Positions 24,101-27,100 of a DNA stretch of 28,835 nucleotides are shown piece after piece. A model generated the notes under the pieces. That model made no database searches and was not told the origin of the DNA. It saw only the letters and a program-made list of their open reading frames with translations. This stretch comes from Strongylocentrotus pallidus (lineage: Eukaryota; Echinodermata; Echinoidea; Camarodonta; Strongylocentrotidae), in assembly GCA_030265145.1 (NCBI GenBank), contig JARBES010000125.1:15697956-15726790 (forward strand), read 5' to 3'. Every line of letters begins with the position of its first letter. Position 1 is the stretch's first letter. Made by a program: the position numbers and the translations under genes.

Positions 24101-27100
24101 AGAGCAGAGACGTATCTACAAACAGGTAGGATGTGAACATTTCCTGAAGGAGAATAAGAATTCCCAGATTTCTGGCTTCTGCCTTATTTTAGGCCTTTAA
24201 TTAACACTAAACATGCCACGCTCATGCATGGTTCCTCGCATATATAGGTTACTCCTTTTACTCAAGCTTTTCTAGGCCTTTACTTCAGTATTGATGTACA
24301 TTGTTCAAAGGGGTCACTTTTCAAGCTGTTTAGATGAGCAAACATCAATATTCCTGAGTTTAAGACTAAGTTAAGACAGTTATAAGAAGAAATAAGATAA
24401 TATGGAGGAATGAATCCGGCCAAATAAAGCATGGGTCTGGAAGATTTTTGTAGACTACCAAGACTAAGAAAAATGTGAAATGTAGCTTAGTGCAAAACTG
24501 ACAGACGGGAAGACCTTGGATAGTGTTACATACAAAGTGAACAGGGAAAATTGGAAAATGTTATACCTCAGAAAAAATTTGAGAGGAAATAGGATGGAGA
24601 TGGAAATAAAGGAAAAAAAATAGAGTGAGGGTTAGTATGGGGGAGTATACATTAGAGAAAAATGCACAAATTTACGCACTATCTTGGGGAATAGTAGATC
24701 AGCAGGAGAGTTAACACTATTTTCTTTTTCTCAGCTTGAGTAAAACAGATTATTCCTCTCTTTTAACACTACAGTGAATGAAAGAGAGCTTGACCATGCT
24801 GTGTTTTCTGCCGAGCCGGAGAAAAGCAAAAAGGTTGCCAGCTTTGTCCGGCACATCAAGGACCTCAGGAAGAACCTCCAAGACTACAACTCCAAAGACT
24901 TCATTGACCTGCAGAACCTGAAGCCTGAAATTGACTTTCCCAAGTTTGAGAGGGTAGAAGACCTTCGAGATGTGAAAGTGCCACAGCAGGTAGGTTTCTA
25001 GTCTTAACTGTCTTTTTGTGTACAGCGTACAGTTTTTGTACAGTACAATCAAATGCTGTAGCACAGGGGGTGTAAACACGTTCTAAGCCAATAGCAGTCA
25101 AGTGGTTAAGCATATTATAACGATTTAAATAAAAATTGATTAATTTTGAGAGGTGATCTTTACTCTTTCTGCTAATGCATCATATGAATGTACAGGCTAA
25201 TGAGCATTCTAAAGAGAATATAATGCAAATTGAATGGGTATATATGAACAAAAGTGGAATGACTCGACAAAATATATCTTTTGTGATATTTCCGTCTCGT
25301 AGATCGGCTTCAGTAACGTCCATGAGCATAGCATCATCTGGCACAAAGACGGTGTCAATCCTACCAATGTGCGGGTGCACTCTCAGTACCTAGACGGACT
25401 TGCCAATGAGTTCTTTGATACCATGAAAGTCAAACTAGAGAGGGCGATGTACGAAGATACATCTCTTACTACTACACCGTCATACAGTCTTTACGAGGAG
25501 GTCGCCCAGCATGTCAACTTTTTACAAGAAAGGTAAATATAGTAAAACCTATAAATAGCGACCGCCGAAGGGAAACACATTAAGACAATTTAAAATGATT
25601 TATGAAATCAATGTTCATATTATATTTATTCTTGGGAACCTACAAAAACTAACTATGCCTTCCATTAAGTTCCTGTTTCATTTCATAATTTTGAACTCAC
25701 TTTGTCAACTATGTTCCTTATTGTGCAAACAATTGATATATGAAATGGAATAAATTCAAATCAATCAATCAATTATTTCTAGGTCTAGACGTTTCTATGG
25801 TAGGAAGGAGACCCTGCAGTACATAAAACAATATCTTCTAGGAGACAGCCGGACACCCCTTGTGCTCTGTGGACTAGATGGGAGGGGCAAGACATCACTG
25901 ATTGCCAAAGCTTGCCAACTCACCAACTCATGGTTAAAAGAGTAAGTCAAACTTTAAACATTTCAAGGACAAAAAAGTATGATATAAAAATACTTAGATT
26001 TCAGAGCCATACAAATCCATCTACGAAATGTGTTTGTACAGCATCACCATAGTATATTGTATGCTTGTACTTTTTCTGGCCAAGCATATACTACATAATG
26101 TATTGCTCTGTTTCCCTCTACTTTTTTTGTATATGCTTCCATTCACCAGTAACATGAAACTATTAATCAAAATGTCTTACTCTGTATGTGTTACATGGCC
26201 ACATGGATTGTTTAAGTTAATCAATCTTGGTTTATGTGCGAGTTCAATGATCTAAACACAGCAGACAATTTTTTGTATTTGTTCCAGGCAAGAAGCAGCC
26301 ACAGTGGTGAGGTTTGTAGGCCTAACTGCTGAATCAGAGAATATCCGCTGTCTTCTACAAGGAATCTGCCAACAGATCAGCCACACCTACAGCATGGATC
26401 TTGCTGCAGTCCCTGAGGTAGGTTCAAGAAATTTTCATTAATTTTTTAATTGAATTGAATTCGCATTTATTTCATGCTCGATTAAAAATTACATTGATAC
26501 AAAAGATACAAAATTATTCATGAACAAATTTAGAAATGAAATGGAGAACTACATAAATAAAGCCCTTAGGCCTTGTACAAGCATAGTTCCCAAAGCATTC
26601 ATAGCATAATGTAAAGCAAAGAAGAAAAAAAAGAAGATAAAAAAACGAAACGTTAAATAAAAAAAGAAACAAAAAACTAAAAAACATATAACACAAGTAT
26701 AAACATAAGATAAGTAGCTATACATATGTGAGATAAAGGAACTGCTTCAACTTTTTTTTGAAGGAATTAACTGACTTGTAATCAGAAACATTGATTTTTT
26801 TAAAGTAAATCATTTTGAAAAATGTGAAAGACAATTTTGGGCATAAGGTTGAAGATTGGGATCTGCCTACCAAGAAAATTGGTGGGCTAGTAGGTTGAGA
26901 TCATAGTCCTCAGTTGACATTTGATTATAGAATGGCTTTTTGTTTTCATCTTGATATGTCGTGAATAATTTCAATCATTTCCTATACTTATCAAATTTTA
27001 GGCATACGGTTGAAGATTGTGATCTTTAAAATGTCAGGGCTAGTAGGTCAACATCCATAGTCGTCAGTTGACATTTGATAACAAACTTTTTGTTTTCATT

